In this document: one piece after another, positions 10,870-20,332 of the stretch
Layout: each line of letters begins with the position of its first letter
How positions within the stretch are numbered: position 1 is the first letter of the stretch
DNA from: Nemertoderma westbladi
Lineage: Eukaryota; Xenacoelomorpha; Nemertodermatida; Nemertodermatidae
DNA: 63,530 bases
Assembly (NCBI GenBank): GCA_032718475.1
Contig: JAUCBJ010005806.1
Location: 1 to 63,530, forward strand
Direction: 5' to 3'
Translations under genes and position numbers: made by a program
Notes under the pieces: model-generated
What the model saw: the letters and a program-made list of their open reading frames with translations, nothing else
Database searches by the model: none
Told to the model about the DNA's origin: nothing

Positions 10870-13215
10870 TCGGCCTGGAACATTGCAACTGCACATTGAG
10901 ATGCTATGCCAGCTTAACAAACACATTTTGCCACCACCATGCAATCCACAATTGGCAGGCCCAATGCAGCATACATTACGAATGCTATGCCAGCTTATCA
11001 ACAAAGTTGCACCACCACAACTCCCTATCCCCCTGACTTTCTCGAGATTATCCGCATCTTCAAGGCCAGTGTCCTTTAGGAGGCATCTCAATAAAGTCAT
11101 GGGTTGTCCACCATGTTTATTAACTCCATGGGGCTGCCAATGCACAAACTGTGAACAGGCTGGTCCTCTCGGCGAAAACAATGTCCTGCAAAGCAGAGGC
11201 GGCTTTATGCTAGTGTTAAGGTTGGGGGAACCAAGGAGGAACCTCCAATGTTAGATTGTGTCTGGTTGGTGATGTGTGCATTGTACTTGACACAGTGAAC
11301 CCGACGTAGCATTCTTGTGAATGCGTCATCCTGAGATTTGGTGTCCTCAGCAGTTAGAGCCCAGCATGGACTCCCATAGAGGAGTATTGGAACTACTGCT
11401 GCTCTAAATGACCTAAGATTCCGATGAATTCTCTGTGACTTCCAAATCCTATCCTGGAAAGCCCATTCAATGCTGCCAATGCCTTTCCCTTATGTATTTG
11501 ACTTGGTCATCTTCTGACTTTCGGATCCATATTCCCAGGCAACAGAAGTTATCCACATGATCAAGCATACCATCCTTTGAACCTTTGCTCATCCACTCAG
11601 AGAGTTGCTGATGACTTTGTAAGTTAACTTTCAAAATTTTGGACTTTTTGGAGTTAACAAAACCAACACTAGAAGCAGCCTGTTCTAATGAGCTGAGGAG
11701 CCGTTGGGCTCCCTCTAGTGATTCTGAGAGTACTCCTAACTCATCAGCAAAGTCTAGATCAGTTAGGTACTTGGCAGGATTTCCTCGACTTCTGGAGCCA
11801 GTAGGTGGAGTTACCATCACCCCATCATCATTATGATGATCTAAGGACATGTCGTAGAACATAGTCAACCACAATTATGATGAACAAGAATGGTAGCAAG
11901 TGTGTCTCCCTGGAGGACGCCCCACCATAACACTTCAAACTAAGGTTCTGTGTCACCATCAACAGTAGACACAAATGTTGTTGAACCATCGTATACTGAT
12001 CTGATTGCTGCAATAATTTCATCAGGAATCCCATATAATGAAAGTATGCTGAACATACGTGAGCGAGAGACTGAATCAAAGGCCTTGAAGAAGTCAACAA
12101 AGATAACAGCCAGATGCCTGTCTTTCTTTTTTGATAACTCTTCAATTATCCTTCTAAGTGCCAAAATGGGTTCCATGGTCCCACGACCTTTACGGAACCC
12201 CATTCTGATTTCCACGGAGCCGTCTCTCTGTAATGGGATCCCTGATGCGATTTAATAGAATTCTTTTATTCTATTAGCTATTGCAGCAATTGAGATCAAT
12301 GAGATTCCCCGAAAAGAACTGTAGAGTGTTAGGTTGCCCTTCTTGGGAACTGGCACCAACTTACTTGTTTTCATTTCTTGTGGGACTGGGTTCCAGCCGA
12401 AAACACTATTGCTATTGACCCAGGGTGATCTAGGTGATTGATGCAGAATTGCATAAAAGTCACCCATGAATGTTAAAAATGCATGCTGATTCACTCCATC
12501 AGTAGCTGCTTGTAGATTGTGGTAGAAATTTTCCACCTCCTCTACTGGGGCATCACATGTTGGAGAATAGCACATAATCAGAACCACCTTAGGAAACTTC
12601 GTGGCCAGTCTTCCAGAACATGAGAAATGGTAATGGATGATGATTTTGTCCAATGCTGCATGTGCAGTTGGATTCATCAATAGACAAATTCCACCATTGC
12701 CACTATCATCTGGTGATGCGAGAGCAAGTCACCAACCGCCCCCATGTCCTTAAATCAGATCCTCATTGTCTATCCAGTCTGCATTCGGTGCTCTTGAACA
12801 CCCACTACACTAAGAGAAAGCTTATCTGCCAAGGCAGTCAGCTCACCTTGTCGCATTGGGGACCCGAGTGTTAGGGTGTTAACTGAGGCAGCCGGTCAGG
12901 AGATAACTGACGCCTGCGAGGCCTATTGTGTCCGGTAGTTCCACTGGCATCTAGTGGCCGGACCTCCGCATTACTAATGTAATAAACAGTGGGGGTTGGG
13001 GGTGCTTTTTTGCCGAGTCAGCTCTAGGGGCAAATACCACACCCTGGTTTGCTATTCCACAGGATGGGTGTCACAGTGGAGTCATCAGATATGGGGCCCA
13101 TCACCCGTACCTACTCTGATGCACATGTCCCCCCATTGGCTATGCAGCTCATCTGCTCGGCCATGCCCTGTACCCCTGCTGCCAGGTTGCAGTGAAGTGC
13201 ACTCAAATTGGACAT
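10870..13215 (-). mobile_element. RTE-like LINE, degenerate copy (endonuclease, RT and C-terminal region)
   Basis: Reading leftward, an endonuclease remnant ('KVVLIMCYSPTCDAP', 'FLTFMGDFYAI') at about 12470-12680 is followed by reverse transcriptase blocks: 'SKLVPVPKKGNLTLYSSFRG', 'RMGFRKGRGTMEPILALRR', 'AVIFVDFFKAFDSVSRSRMF' (11940-12360), 'YLTDLDFADELGVLSESLEG' (FADE where the active site normally has FADD) and the C-terminal 'NKHGGQPMTLLRCLLKDTGL' (10864-11181). It matches the better-kept copy at 22777-25099 almost block for block, but has frameshifts, a small deletion between EN and RT, and the altered active-site Asp. The 3' end near 10870 lacks a clear tail. Sequence 12700-13215 is probably its 5' end. 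Confidence 0.8.
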
Positions 13216-13456
13216 GAGAACACTCTACTCCTGACCAGCCATTGGTAGATCACCATCTGCCTGGTCAGACCATATACCCTTGCGGCCGACGGCGTCCCTA
13301 TCCCAAAACGAAGGTGGTCATTGTCATTGGTGGAACCAGATTTACCCTTGGTAAGAGGGTCTATGCAGCTACAGGTGGCACCTCCTTTATGTTGCATGGA
13401 GTGGGGAAGTTTTCTTTATCAATGACCTATCCTAACTCAATACCTGACCTCACAAA
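13216..13456. other. Unassigned sequence upstream of the first ABCC exon seen
   Basis: Open stretches exist on both strands, but none shows a recognised domain. It may be the 5' end of the RTE-like LINE or intronic sequence of the ABCC gene. The preceding ABCC exon (Walker B region of NBD1) was not found here or further left. Confidence 0.3.
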
Positions 13457-13549
13457 GGGGGGGGGGGGGGGGCTACTCTGTAACCCCCCCCCCCCCCCCC
13501 CTCCACTGTAACTCCATTACCCCCCACCCCCCCCCCCCCCCCCCCCCCC
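13457..13549 (+). repeat. G16 tract followed by two long C tracts, 47 bp before a splice acceptor
   Basis: A run of 16 G at 13457-13472 is followed by C18 at 13484-13501 and an almost pure C tract at 13520-13549. The G and C runs can pair with each other, or the strands could form G-quadruplex or i-motif structures. It sits immediately upstream of the ABCC acceptor at 13595-13596. Homopolymers this long are also frequent assembly errors. Confidence 0.85.
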
Positions 13550-13596
13550 GTTTGGAATCCTTTGTTGAAATTCCCTAACAACATTTTGTATTTTAG

Positions 13597-13828
13597 ACGC
13601 GGATACTCGTAACCAACGGTCTCCATTGGTTACCTAGTATGGATTACATCATTGTGTTGTCCAATGGGAGTATAGCTGAACAAGGAAGCTATACGGATCT
13701 GCTGTCCAGAGGCGGCGTATTGGCTGATTTGGTTCGCAATTACGTACCGGGAAACAACCATGTTGAGGAGAATATCCAATTGGAAGACGGTTTCAATATA
13801 GAAGAGGAATCCTTAGACACATTGCTAA
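13597..13828 (+). CDS. ABCC: ABCC (MRP-type) transporter, exon 1 of window: end of nucleotide-binding domain 1
   Basis: The product is a plasma-membrane or organelle ATP-driven exporter of the MRP family. The exon starts after the acceptor 'TTTTGTATTTTAG' and reads '[18 protein letters not shown]', '[19 protein letters not shown]', '[12 protein letters not shown]', which aligns with the H-loop and C-terminal strands of NBD1 in MRP1-like proteins. The switch residue, normally His in 'VTHS/VTHG', is Asn here. Phase-0 start; phase-1 end at CTAA|GTGGGT, chosen because the next exon begins with two bases completing a codon. The last ~25 exon bases form the first copy of the 42-bp minisatellite that follows. 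Earlier exons lie outside the window or are unrecognised. Confidence 0.88.
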
Positions 13829-14264
13829 GTGGGTAGTTATTATTAGAGGAATCCTTAGACACATTGCTAAGTGGGTAGTTATTATTAGAGGAATCCATAG
13901 ACACATTGCTAAGTGGGTAGTTATTATTAGAGGAATCCATAGACACATTGCTAAGTGGGTAGTTATTATTAGAGGAATCCATAGACACATTGCTAAGTGG
14001 GTAGTTATTATTAGAGGAATCCATAGACACATTGCTAAGTGGGTAGTTATTATTAGAGGAATCCATAGACACATTGCTAAGTGGGTAGTTATTATTAGAG
14101 GAATCCATAGACACATTGCTAAGTGGGTAGTTATTATTAGAGGAATCCATAGACACATTGCTAAGTGGGTAGTTATTATTAGAGGAATCCATAGACACAT
14201 TGCTAAGTGGGTAGTTATTATTAGAGGAATCCATAGACACATTGCTAAGTGGGTAGTTATTATA
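13804..14264 (+). repeat. 42-bp minisatellite built on an exon end plus its splice donor (about 11 copies)
   Basis: Each 42-bp unit contains GAGGAATCC(T/A)TAGACACA, TTGCTAA and GTGGGTAGTTATTATTA: about 25 bp of exon end, the donor GT and about 17 bp of intron. The first copy is the exon itself. The exon copy and the first repeat carry CCTTAG, while all later ones carry CCATAG, so the copies nearest the exon resemble it most. Units are nearly identical. Since 42 is a multiple of three, the - strand shows a spurious 14-residue repeat ORF. Confidence 0.95.
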
Positions 14265-15481
14265 GTTATTGGCTTGTAAGTCAACATATTCAAAAGCTTA
14301 CTGCACCAAAAAGCGAATAAGTAGAAATAAAGTGAAGGATAAATTTTGGGTGGACTACATTGAATTGTAATATTAAACAAAATTCATTTTTGACGCCCCT
14401 TAGCGGCCAGAGCCGAAATTTGCATGTTTGACGTAAAATGTATCTCCTTTGTTATGCTTTATTTTCAGAAGTTATATAGCAAATTTGAAAAATATACAAT
14501 ACATTACATACAAACGAATGCACGGATTGGTTGCCATGAACTATGGAGATTATTCCATTTCCCGGGGTATATAGTAACACCAGATGCCTCAAAGACGACG
14601 TTTCCAATTTGTTGAACAAAATGTTGATCGACTTTGCATGGCTACGATAATGCAATGGGATTTTGCATTGCGTCATTGGCCGCCTTATAACTTAAATTCA
14701 AGAAAACTATCTCACTCTGACCTTGACCTTGACTCTTAGGGCGATCAGGGTCTATATAAATTGTGGTTAATATTTTTGGTTCCTTTACTTCTTTAATAAA
14801 ATATAGATATAGTGTTACAAAATAAATTTAACTGTAGTATTTTACTATATTGCTTCCATAGATAGTTACTGCGATTCTAATAAAATGCCTTACTTAATGT
14901 TAATTAATTTAGTGTTCTCGAATATTTATTACGTAACTAGAGAGCCGCTTAACTACATAAACCAATATTGGATATTGAGTTCAGTTTTTGGAGTTCGCCT
15001 TGCAGAATCTAAAGTTACAATATCTTTTTTGAGTGTGTCAACGGAGTTTGTTCAAATTACGTGCAAACCTTTTGTCGATGCTCTTTCAACACATTTAATA
15101 AAATTTAAGAAATTCCATCATATCTATCTCCATCATATCAATCATATTTTATTTGACTTTGTTCACCGGGAAAAAAGTAAAATCTACGCAATTATAATAA
15201 AAGAGGGTAAAAAGTACTCACTTCTCTCCCGATTTTGAGGTATTTAAGCGAAAAATTAACAATTTAAGAATAAAATATATATTTTTTAAATAATTAATTC
15301 TCGAATTGTTACGAATATTAGTGAGAAGGAGCGGATTTTTCTGATGAAATATATATTAATAGATATTTCATGCCAACTTTATTTCATTTTTTAATATATC
15401 TTTGTATTTTGTATTTATTTTTTTGTACAATTTATTATGATTTCTTCTCATCCTACTTTTATTTTTCGTTTGTCTCCTTAG
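14265..15481. other. ABCC intron, AT-rich, no gene recognised
   Basis: Remainder of the intron between the first two ABCC exons. A motif GACGCCCCTTAGCGGC at about 14390 resembles short motifs at 33225 and 59080 and may belong to a dispersed element. The final 120 bp is a long T-rich tract leading to the acceptor TTTGTCTCCTTAG at 15481. Confidence 0.5.
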
Positions 15482-15710
15482 CGCCCGAACCCGATAGGGG
15501 GCTCGGCAGTACGGGTTCCCTTGGCGACGGTTTCGTTTCCTTTGATAGACCCACAGACCGACGTCTCATTGGTCCGGCGCCATTGGCGCGTTCAGAACTC
15601 ATCCTAAACATATCCGGGTCCTACGGAGATCTACTGGACGTCGACGCGGAATTCAGGTCACCGAAATCTTCGGAACGGCGGCTGAGTCGGCCGCCATCGG
15701 TGATATCCAG
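15482..15710 (+). CDS. ABCC: ABCC transporter, exon 2 of window: NBD1-TMD2 linker
   Basis: Reads 'PEPDRGLGSTGSLGDGF', 'RPTDRRLIGPAPLARSEL', 'ISGSYGDLLDVDAEF' and 'RSPKSSERRLSRPPSVIS'. It is Ser/Arg-rich and low in hydrophobics, as expected for the cytosolic linker between NBD1 and the second membrane domain of MRPs, which is often phosphorylated and poorly conserved. Acceptor CTCCTTAG|CG, phase 1; donor ATATCCAG|GTTAGT, phase 2, matching both neighbours. GC content is higher than in the surrounding intron. Assignment rests mainly on phase continuity and position, since linkers have no strong motif. Its donor region is duplicated downstream. Confidence 0.8.
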
Positions 15711-15830
15711 GTTAGTGACGCAACCAATCACAGACTGAGGGCCGCTATCCGGTTAGTGACGCAACCAATCACAGACCGACGGCCGCTATCCGGTTCGGTA
15801 TCCGCTATCCGGTGACGCAACCATGTCACC
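15681..15830 (+). repeat. Incipient 41-bp tandem duplication of an exon end plus donor (2-3 copies)
   Basis: After the exon end (CTGAGTCGGCCGCCATC..CCAG|GTTAGTGACG) two further near-copies follow: GGCCGCTATCCG|GTTAGTGACG, then GGCCGCTATCCG|GTTCGG, with a further shortened CCGCTATCCGGTGACGCAACC. The unit GTTAGTGACGCAACCAATCA.. is 41 bp. Each full copy regenerates a plausible donor (G|GTTAGT). Confidence 0.85.
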
Positions 15831-15904
15831 ACTGTCATCAGCAGTATTGGTTCTGGCTATCAGATATCATGAGTCAGTGTGTGTAAAGCCGTATGTTATG
15901 TATG

Positions 15905-16024
15905 TTATTAAGTAATTTAAACATGACTTAGGATGATCCAACTCTATAGCAAATGGAGCGGAAAAAGGTATGCTATAGAGTTGGATCATCCTAACTCCTA
16001 AGTCCTGTATAAATTACTTAATAA
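15905..16024. mobile_element. Foldback (MITE-like) element in ABCC intron
   Basis: Inverted arms 15905-15951 and 15968-16024 (TTATTAAGTAATTTA.. and ..TAAATTACTTAATAA) are almost perfectly complementary, apart from a 7-bp insertion in the right arm, and are separated by a ~16-bp loop. No coding capacity. The ends suggest insertion at a TTA or TA target, but no target duplication is certain. Confidence 0.75.
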
Positions 16025-16099
16025 TTTATACAATCTATGGATGTTAAAAACATATAAACAAATTGATTATCATCTCTATTGTTTTTTTGTTCCTCACAG

Positions 16100-16307
16100 G
16101 ACATCAAGTGTTGGAAGTCGTCACCAACTCAGTCCAGGCAACCCTCCCCGGCCACGCCTATCTACAGTCTGTTCCGTGGAAGAGTCTGCCGTACACCAAC
16201 TTGTAGAGACCGAGGGTATTAAGTCTGGTAATGTCGGCCACCGTGTCTATTTCATGTGGTTCCGTGCTATGGGACTCTTTGTGGTTTCCTTTATATTTAT
16301 AGTCAAG
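16100..16307 (+). CDS. ABCC: ABCC transporter, exon 3 of window: linker end and first helix of TMD2
   Basis: Begins after the acceptor TTTGTTCCTCACAG and completes an Arg codon split with exon 2. Contains 'TSSVGSRHQLSPGNPPRPR', 'VETEGIKSGNVGHRVYFMW' and the hydrophobic segment 'MGLFVVSFIFIVK'. The order 'E.E.i.tG.V...vY..y.ra.Gl' is the conserved MRP entry into TMD2 (elbow helix and first transmembrane helix). Ends in phase 0 at AAG|GTAAGT, a strong donor. Unlike the neighbouring exons, no repeat array has grown from this donor. The encoded helix would line the substrate pathway. Confidence 0.88.
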
Positions 16308-16370
16308 GTAAGTTGCATGAGACTCACAGGCTGTTAAGTGAGATGAGTGAGTGAGGACTGAGTTTTAAAG

Positions 16371-16658
16371 AGGTCTTCTTTAAGAGCATTAATAAATGAT
16401 TAAATAAAATTAGTTATTTACACTAACAAATCTAAAACGTCAACAGTAATACGAGTCATGGCACTCTCATAGGATAAGGGTAAATTGAAACCTAATAATC
16501 TGTAGGGCGGGCAGTTCCAATGGAATTTTAAAATTTCACCCATCTCCTATGAGAGTGCCATATGCCTCGTATTACTACTTTAAGTTTTAGATTTGTTAGT
16601 GTAAATACCTGATTCCTAATTATGTATATTTATTTTATTTAATTACCTGAAGAAGTCC
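16371..16658. mobile_element. Second foldback (MITE-like) element in ABCC intron
   Basis: Arms 16416-16474 and 16545-16606 are inverted copies (ATTTACACTAACAAATCTAA.. / ..TTAGATTTGTTAGTGTAAAT); weaker similarity continues outward to GGTCTTCTTT at about 16371 and its complement near 16658. The centre of about 70 bp is unique. No ORF. It shares no obvious sequence with the foldback at 15905-16024. Confidence 0.7.
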
Positions 16659-16740
16659 GTTAGAAAGAAGCCCTTTTTGGGGCCTTTTGGTCTAAAATGG
16701 CCCCAAACCATTTTGAGTTATAAACGTTCAGACGAATTGG

Positions 16741-17130
16741 AGGCGAGGCGAGGCGAGGCGAGGCGAGGCGAGGCGAGGCGAGGCGAGGCGAGGCGAGGCG
16801 AGGCGAGGCGAGGCGAGGCGAGGCGAGGCGAGGCGAGGCGAGGCGAGGCGAGGCGAGGCGAGGCGAGGCGAGGCGAGGCGAGGCGAGGCGAGGCGAGGCG
16901 AGGCGAGGCGAGGCGAGGCGAGGCGAGGCGAGGCGAGGCGAGGCGAGGCGAGGCGAGGCGAGGCGAGGCGAGGCGAGGCGAGGCGAGGCGAGGCGAGGCG
17001 AGGCGAGGCGAGGCGAGGCGAGGCGAGGCGAGGCGAGGCGAGGCGAGGCGAGGCGAGGCGAGGCGAGGCGAGGCGAGGCGAGGCGAGGCGAGGCGAGGCG
17101 AGGCGAGGCGAGGCGAGGCGAGGCGAGGCG
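16741..17130 (+). repeat. (AGGCG)78 pentanucleotide array
   Basis: 390 bp, 78 perfect copies with no interruption. It is open in frames on both strands (Glu-Ala-Arg-Arg-Gly and Arg-Leu-Ala-Ser-Pro periods), so the apparent long ORFs are by-products. The GG-rich strand could form G-quadruplex-like structures. It lies inside the ABCC intron 16308-18896, flanked by GC-rich GGGGCC/GGCCCC-containing sequence. Confidence 0.98.
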
Positions 17131-17582
17131 AGGGTCTTCTGAACTTATATTCTAAATTTAGACAAATTCCAACAAATATTGGTGGAAAAATAGCCTTTGG
17201 CGCTAAAAGGCACTTTTGGCCATTACAGAGCCATTTTGGGGCCACTTTTAAAAATATTTGGTTCGGCTATTCTTAAGCAACCCAGACGATGTTTAGTTGT
17301 ACAAAAAATAATTACCACCCAATTTTAAGAGTCCAGAGACACTAAAATGTGAGGTTATATATGGGGGTGCTACCCCTCCCTTAAACCTTCCCGCTCAAAG
17401 TAGTCTGTCTCTATGTTAATTAAAATTGGAAGCAAACATCATACATTTGTACTAGGTTTTCGCGGTCTTTTGTTGATTTCATTTCCGGTATCAGTTTTGA
17501 TGTTTGGCGGAATCTTGTCTGTCTGATTGTCGGGAAACACATTTTTTTCGGGAAAAAATGTTAATATAATTTTTATGGAAAT
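17131..17582. other. ABCC intron spacer, no gene
   Basis: Sequence between the pentamer and the 53-bp array. GGCCATTACAGAGCCATTTTG and similar GGCC-rich words resemble those left of the pentamer, suggesting that both flank one repetitive element. Nothing coding is supported. Confidence 0.4.
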
Positions 17583-18776
17583 TTTACACCCCTTCCCGGA
17601 TCCAGTAACACTTTGTAATTGACTTGAATCCGCGTTTTACACCCCTTCCCGGATCCAGTAACACTTTGTAATTGACTTGAATCCGCGTTTTACACCCCTT
17701 CCCGGATCCAGTAACACTTTGTAATTGACTTGAATCCGCGTTTTACACCCCTTCCCGGATCTAATAACACTTTGTAATTAACTTGAATCCGCGTTTTACA
17801 CCCCTTCCCGGATACTGTAACTCTTTGTAATTGACTTGAATCAGCGTTTTACACCCATTCCCGTATCCCGTAACATACCCAGTAACTTGAATCCTCGTTT
17901 TATACCCCTTCCCGGATCCAGTAACACTTTGTAATTGACTTGAATCCGCGTTTTACACCCCTTCCCGGATCCAGTAACACTTTGTAATTAACTTGAATCC
18001 ACGTTTTACACCCCTTCCCGGATCCAGTAACACTTTGTAATTGACTTGAATCCGCGTTTTACACCCCTTCCCGGATCCAGTAACACTTTGTAATTGACTT
18101 GAATCCGCGTTTTACACCCCTTCCCGGATCCAGTAACACTTTGTAATTGACTTGAATCCGCGTTTTACACCCCTTCCCGGATCCAGTAACACTTTGTAAT
18201 TGACTTGAATCCGCGTTTTACACCCCTTCCCGGATCTAATAACACTTTGTAATTAACTTGAATCCGCGTTTTACACCCCTTCCCGGATACTGTAACTCTT
18301 TGTAATTAACTTGAATCCGCGTTTTACACCCCTTCCCGCATCCAGTAACACTTTGTAATTAACTTGAATCTGCGTTTTACACCCCTTCCCGGATCCAATA
18401 ACACTTTGTAATTAACTTGAATCCGCGTTTTACACCCGTTCCCGGATCCCGTAACACTTTGTAATTAACTTGAATCCGTGTTTTACACCCCTTCCCGGAT
18501 CCCGTAACACTTTGTAATTGACTTGAATCCTCGTTTTACACCCCTTCCCGGGTCTAATAACACTTTGTAATTAACTTGAATCCGCGTTTTACACCCCTTT
18601 CCGGATCCCGTAACACTTTGTAATTAACTTGAATCCGCGTTTTACACCCGTTCCCGGATCCCGTAACACTTTGTAATTAACTTGAATCCGTGTTTTACAC
18701 CCCTTCCCGGATCCCGTAACACTTTGTAATTGACTTGAATCCGCGTTTTACACCCCTTCCCGGATCCAGTAACACT
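17583..18776 (+). repeat. 53-bp minisatellite upstream of ABCC exon 4 (about 22 copies)
   Basis: Unit TTTTACACCCCTTCCCGGAT + CCAGTAACACTTTGTAATTG + ACTTGAATCCGCG. Copies differ at a few positions (GATCCAG, GATCCCG, GATCTAA; TTGAC or TTAAC). It ends 120 bp before the exon acceptor; the word GTTTTACACCCCTAAG recurs in that spacer. Each unit has a pyrimidine tract followed by CAG, so it is weakly acceptor-like, but it does not contain exon sequence. Confidence 0.95.
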
Positions 18777-18896
18777 CCAATACGGATGATGTATTTCTGT
18801 AACTGCATTTAAAATCTAAATATTTACTATTTAAGCCCCTAAGTTTTACACCCCTAAGTATGGAGGATTTGTGTATTTTTGTTACGAATTTTTCAG

Positions 18897-19177
18897 GTTA
18901 TCTCCAAATCTGCCGAAATAGGTAATCGTTTCTGGCTCGCTGATTGGTCAGCTTCCACCGATGATAATGGGACAGAGGTCTGGGACCGAGACTCCAGACT
19001 CCAGGTTTTTGCTGGATTCGCTCTTATAGAAGCCGTCTTTGTTTTTTTTCAAACCATCGCAGTTGTCATCGGTATCGTCTCTTCGGCTATCGTCCTCCAC
19101 TCCAAGATGATACAGTCGGTACTGCGGTCGCCAATGTCCTTCTTTGAGACAACACCTAGCGGCAGGATTCTTAATAG
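18897..19177 (+). CDS. ABCC: ABCC transporter, exon 4 of window: TMD2 helices and 'SFFETTPSGRILNR' loop
   Basis: Acceptor GAATTTTTCAG, phase 0. Reads 'VISKSAEIGNRFWLADWS', 'LQVFAGFALIEAVFVFFQT' and 'VLRSPMSFFETTPSGRILNR'. The last motif is a near-invariant intracellular coupling segment of ABCC TMD2 (MRP1 has SPMSFFERTPSGNLVNRFS), and 'WL.dW' is the family's extracellular-side motif. Two membrane helices are visible. Ends in phase 2 at AATAG|GTAAGT, a perfect U1-type donor. The final ~24 bases plus the donor form the unit of the long 36-bp array that starts here. Confidence 0.93.
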
Positions 19178-20231
19178 GTAAGTAACGCCATCTAGCGGCG
19201 GATTCTTAATTGGTAAGTAACGCCATCTAGTGGCAGGAATATTAATATGTAAGTAACGCCTTATACGCGATTCTTAATAGGTAAGTAACGCCACCTAGCG
19301 GCAGGATTCTTAATTGGTAAGTAACGCCATCTAGCGGCAGGATTCTTAATAGGTAAGTAACGCCATCTTGAGGCAGGATTCTTAATAGGTAAGTAATGCC
19401 ACCTAGCGGTAGGATTCTTATTAGGTAAGTAACGCCATCTAGCGGCAGGATTCTTATTAGGTAAGTAACGCCATCTGGCGGCAGTATTCGTAATTGATAA
19501 GTAACGCCATCTAGTGGCAGGATTCTTAATTGATAAGTAACGCCATCTAGTGGCAGGATTCATAATACGTAAGTAACGCCATCTAGCGGCAGGATTCTTA
19601 ATTGATAAGTAACGCCATCTAGTGGCAGGATTCATAATACGTAAGTAATGCCACCTAGCGGCAGGATTCTTAATTGGTAAGTAACGCCATCTAGCAACAT
19701 GATTCTTATTAGGTAAGTAACGCCATCTAGCGGCAGGATTCTTAATTGGTAAGTAACGCCATCTAGCGGCAGGATTCTTAATTGATAAGTAACGCCATCT
19801 AGTGGCAGGATTCATAATACGTAAGTAATGCCACCTATCGGCAGGATTCTTAATTGGTAAGTAACGCCACCTAGCGGTAGGATTCTTATTAGGTAAGTAA
19901 CGCCATCTAGCGGCAGGATTCTTAATTGGTAAGTAACGCCATCTAGCGGCAGGATTCTTATTAGGTAAGTAACGCCATCTGGCGGCAGTATTCGTAATTG
20001 ATAAGTAACGCCATCTAGTGGCAGGATTCTTAATTGATAAGTAACGCCATCTAGTGGCAGGATTCATAATACGTAAGTAACGCCATCTAGCGGCAGGATT
20101 CTTATTAGGTAAGTAACGCCATCTGGCGGCAGGATTCGTAATTGATAAGTAACGCCATCTAGTGGCAGGATTCTTAATACATAAGTAACGCTATCTAGCG
20201 GCAGGATTCTTAATTGGTAATTAACGCCATC
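19150..20231 (+). repeat. 36-bp minisatellite built on an exon end plus GTAAGT donor, left block (about 30 copies)
   Basis: Unit CATCTAGCGGCAGGATTCTT + AATAGGTAAGTAACGC, 36 bp. The first copy is the last bases of the ABCC exon with its real donor. Many copies keep AG|GTAAGT; others read TTGGTAAGT, TACGTAAGT or TTGATAAGT (donor lost). The - strand shows a spurious 12-residue repeat ORF. The array is cut at 20231 by a LINE and resumes at 29013. Confidence 0.95.
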
Positions 20232-20301
20232 TTTTTTTTTCTTTTTTTAACATTTATTATCCACAGAAGAGGACAATTGGGCAACAAGCCGAAGCTTATG
20301 A

Positions 20302-20332
<31 letters not shown>

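Noticed and set aside
13242-13511. ORF of 89 codons ending in poly-Gly/Pro
   Set aside because: The end is homopolymer G and C tracts; the N-terminal part lacks recognised ABCC NBD1 motifs (no Walker B or signature), so it is not the preceding exon.
13740-14380. Asn/Ser-rich 14-residue repeat proteins on the - strand
   Set aside because: Shadows of the 42-bp exon-edge minisatellite.
16677-17276. Arg/Glu/Ala/Gly repeat protein on the + strand and its - strand counterpart
   Set aside because: Both come from the perfect AGGCG pentamer, which is open on both strands; no flanking domain.
19261-20067. Repeat protein 'NPAARWRYLPIK' on the - strand
   Set aside because: Shadow of the 36-bp donor array; antisense to the ABCC exon end from which the unit derives.
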